Part shown: one piece after another, positions 5,900 to 7,682 of the stretch
Layout of the letters: every line of letters begins with the position of its first letter
Position numbering within the stretch: the stretch's first letter is position 1
Assembly: GCA_900551345.1 (NCBI GenBank)
Contig: URVP01000067.1
Location: 1 to 7,682, forward strand
Length of the DNA: 7,682 nucleotides
DNA from: an uncultured Eubacteriales bacterium
GTDB taxonomy: Bacteria > Bacillota > Clostridia > Monoglobales > UMGS1388
Direction of reading: 5' to 3'
The notes under the pieces: generated by a model
Database searches by the model: none
What the model saw: only the letters and a program-made list of their open reading frames with translations
Told to the model about the DNA's origin: nothing
Program-made: the position numbers and the translations under genes

Positions 5900-7682
5900 T
5901 TATATATTGAAAAGAAGTTCTCCGTATGTGGGATAAGGCCAAAAGTCAGCCGATACGATGGTTTCCGCTTCGTCTGCAAGCTCACGGATTTTATCCATTT
6001 CGGGGATAATTACATCTCTGAAATAATTTGCTTTTTCTGTATTATCCTCAATCGCAGCTGCATTGGAAATTTCATTGTCCAGATTTCCTACTTCATCATA
6101 AAGACGGGATGAAAGCTCGGAAAGCCGTATAATAAGTGACTCTTCGGCAGACGCTGAAGCTGTGGGGCATACCGATTTTTTTGAAGCGGCAATTGTTGAA
6201 AGTTCGCCCGAATATGCAAGGATTGCAGGGATAATTTCTCTTTTTGTCATTTCAGACATGGTGAGAGCCTCTATGTTTACGGTTTTGGAATACTTTTCAA
6301 TAAGTATTTCATATCTTGAATACAGCTCTGCTTCGGTGTAAATACCATGCTTTGTAAATACATCTATGCTTTTCTGCTTGATAAGGTAGGGGAGAGCGTC
6401 GGGTGTTGTTTTCAGATTGAGGAGACCTCTGCGCTCCGCTTCTTCGACCCATTCGTCCGCATAGTTGTTGCCGTTGAAAATTATGTTCCAGTGCTTATCA
6501 AGAATATCCTTTATGGCTTTGTGTGCATCTGTTTTTAAATCGGTAGTACCTTCCAGACGGTCTGCCATACGCTCAAGCGTTTCGGCAACAATCGTATTAA
6601 TAACTACATTGGGTTCTGATATGGAAAGGGTGGAGCCCAACATTCTGAATTCAAATTTATTGCCCGTAAAGGCAAAGGGAGAGGTTCTGTTACGGTCTGT
6701 GGTATCTTTTCTGAAGGAAGGCAGAACCGTTGCACCCGTGGTCATTCTGTTGGCTTTTTTATGCTTATATTCACCCTCGGTTTTAATCTTTTCGAGAATC
6801 TCGTATATTTCATCGCCCAGGAACATGGAGATTATTGCAGGAGGAGCTTCGTTGGCTCCCAGTCTGTGGTCGTTGCCTGCATTGGCAACCGATACTCTCA
6901 AAAGTCCCTGATATTCATCAACCGCTTCAATAATTGCAGCAAGGAAGATTAAAAACTGTATGTTGTTTTCAGGCTCTTTTGTGGGATTGAGCAGATTCTC
7001 TCCTGTGTTTGCACTGAGAGCCCAGTTGTTGTGCTTGCCGCTTCCGTTAATACAGGCAAATGGCTTTTCGTGCAGGAGGCATGAAAGACCGTGCTTTTTG
7101 GCAATCTTCTTCATAAGCTCCATTGTAAGCTGGTTTTGGTCGCATGCTATATTTGTGGTTGTGTATATGGGTGCCAGTTCGTGCTGTGCAGGGGCAACCT
7201 CGTTATGTTCCGTCTTGGCAAGAACGCCCAGCTTCCACAGTTCTGAATCAAGCTCATCCATAAACGCCTTGATTCTGGGCTTTATTGTTCCGAAATAGTG
7301 GTCGTCCATCTGCTGGTCTTTGGGTGCTTTCGCTCCGAAAAGAGTTCTTCCGGTAAAAATAAGGTCTTTTCTTTGTTTGTAAAGCTCCGCATCGATAAGA
7401 AAGTATTCCTGCTCGGCACCTACCGTTGTGGAAACGGTTGTTGCGGTGGTGTTTCCGCATATTCTCAGTACTCTGAGCGCCTGTTTACCCACTTCCTCCA
7501 TAGAACGAAGAAGAGGTGTTTTTTTATCAAGAGCTTCTCCGCCGTAAGAACAAAAGGCCGTTGGAATACATAAAGTTTTCCCTTTAATAAATGCATAAGA
7601 AGTAGGATCCCATGCAGTATATCCTCTAGCCTCGAAAGTGGCTCTTAAGCCGCCGGAAGGAAAGGAAGATGCGTCCGGTTCC
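5900..7682 (-). CDS. glnN: Glutamine synthetase, type III (partial, 5' end outside the window)
   Basis: This is the large GSIII form of glutamine synthetase, which makes glutamine from glutamate, ammonia and ATP as the first step of ammonium assimilation in the cytosol. An in-frame ATG exists at 7501, but the frame stays open for 60 further codons to the window edge. That extra part encodes GSIII-like sequence (for example SFPSGGLRATFEARGYTAWD), so the true start lies beyond the right edge. About 594 residues are visible; GSIII proteins run near 700-730, so roughly 100-140 are missing. Numbered from the first visible codon, motifs include GAEQEYF (88-94, glutamate/metal site), NGSGKHNNWALS (212-223), NDHRLGANEAPP (270-281, a GSIII hallmark), NRTSPFAFTGNKFEFR (331-346, ATP/glutamate site) and the C-terminal WPYPTYGELLF (581-591). 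No key residue looks lost. Its promoter is outside the window, and the terminator at 5852-5885 ends it. Confidence 0.97.
   Translation of the reverse strand, partial: EPDASSFPSGGLRATFEARGYTAWDPTSYAFIKGKTLCIPTAFCSYGGEALDKKTPLLRSMEEVGKQALRVLRICGNTTATTVSTTVGAEQEYFLIDAELYKQRKDLIFTGRTLFGAKAPKDQQMDDHYFGTIKPRIKAFMDELDSELWKLGVLAKTEHNEVAPAQHELAPIYTTTNIACDQNQLTMELMKKIAKKHGLSCLLHEKPFACINGSGKHNNWALSANTGENLLNPTKEPENNIQFLIFLAAIIEAVDEYQGLLRVSVANAGNDHRLGANEAPPAIISMFLGDEIYEILEKIKTEGEYKHKKANRMTTGATVLPSFRKDTTDRNRTSPFAFTGNKFEFRMLGSTLSISEPNVVINTIVAETLERMADRLEGTTDLKTDAHKAIKDILDKHWNIIFNGNNYADEWVEEAERRGLLNLKTTPDALPYLIKQKSIDVFTKHGIYTEAELYSRYEILIEKYSKTVNIEALTMSEMTKREIIPAILAYSGELSTIAASKKSVCPTASASAEESLIIRLSELSSRLYDEVGNLDNEISNAAAIEDNTEKANYFRDVIIPEMDKIRELADEAETIVSADFWPYPTYGELLFNI

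Noticed and set aside
5785..5985. 66-codon minus-strand frame between glutamine synthetase and the recD2 operon
   Set aside because: It overlaps the end of the glutamine synthetase gene in another frame and runs through its terminator and the next promoter.
1..7682. CRISPR arrays, insertion sequences, tRNA or rRNA genes, prophage or toxin-antitoxin genes
   Set aside because: I looked for direct repeats, terminal inverted repeats with transposase frames and small paired genes on both strands and found none. The window reads as ordinary chromosomal backbone.

Overview
All five supported protein genes lie on the minus strand, so the window reads from right to left. The gene set and style suggest a low- to mid-GC Gram-positive anaerobe of the class Clostridia, probably close to the Ruminococcaceae/Oscillospiraceae. 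It combines a type III glutamine synthetase, a RecD2-type helicase, a ComF protein and a non-canonical EF-G paralogue. It also shows strong GGAGG-type ribosome binding sites, TTG start codons and compact intrinsic terminators. The taxonomic call is an inference from gene content and signals only.

Layout in the direction of transcription: (1) 7682-5900, the 3' part of a type III glutamine synthetase gene (nitrogen assimilation), open at the right edge and closed by a strong terminator at 5852-5885. (2) A promoter with an operator-like palindrome at about 5790-5818, followed by a tight three-gene operon. The operon encodes a 112-residue membrane-anchored protein with half of a glycosyltransferase-A fold (5732-5394), the RecD2 helicase (5397-3133) and ComF/ComFC (3146-2433). 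Both junctions overlap (4 bp and 14 bp), which suggests translational coupling. Two consecutive terminators (2416-2382 and 2376-2332) close the operon. (3) A separate promoter with an extended -10 (2302-2294), a roughly 85-nt leader rich in inverted repeats, and an EF-G-like translational GTPase that starts at a TTG codon at 2202 and ends at 154, with a 12-bp perfect terminator stem at 114-142. (4) 1-112 holds no gene I can support.

Functionally these are three independent units: nitrogen assimilation, DNA processing (RecD2 plus ComF, both tied to single-stranded DNA handling, repair or uptake) and translation. I see no CRISPR array, transposon, prophage, tRNA or rRNA, and no obvious new multi-gene system. 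The least explained item is the small half-glycosyltransferase membrane protein heading the recD2-comF operon. The next is the repeat-rich leader of the EF-G paralogue.
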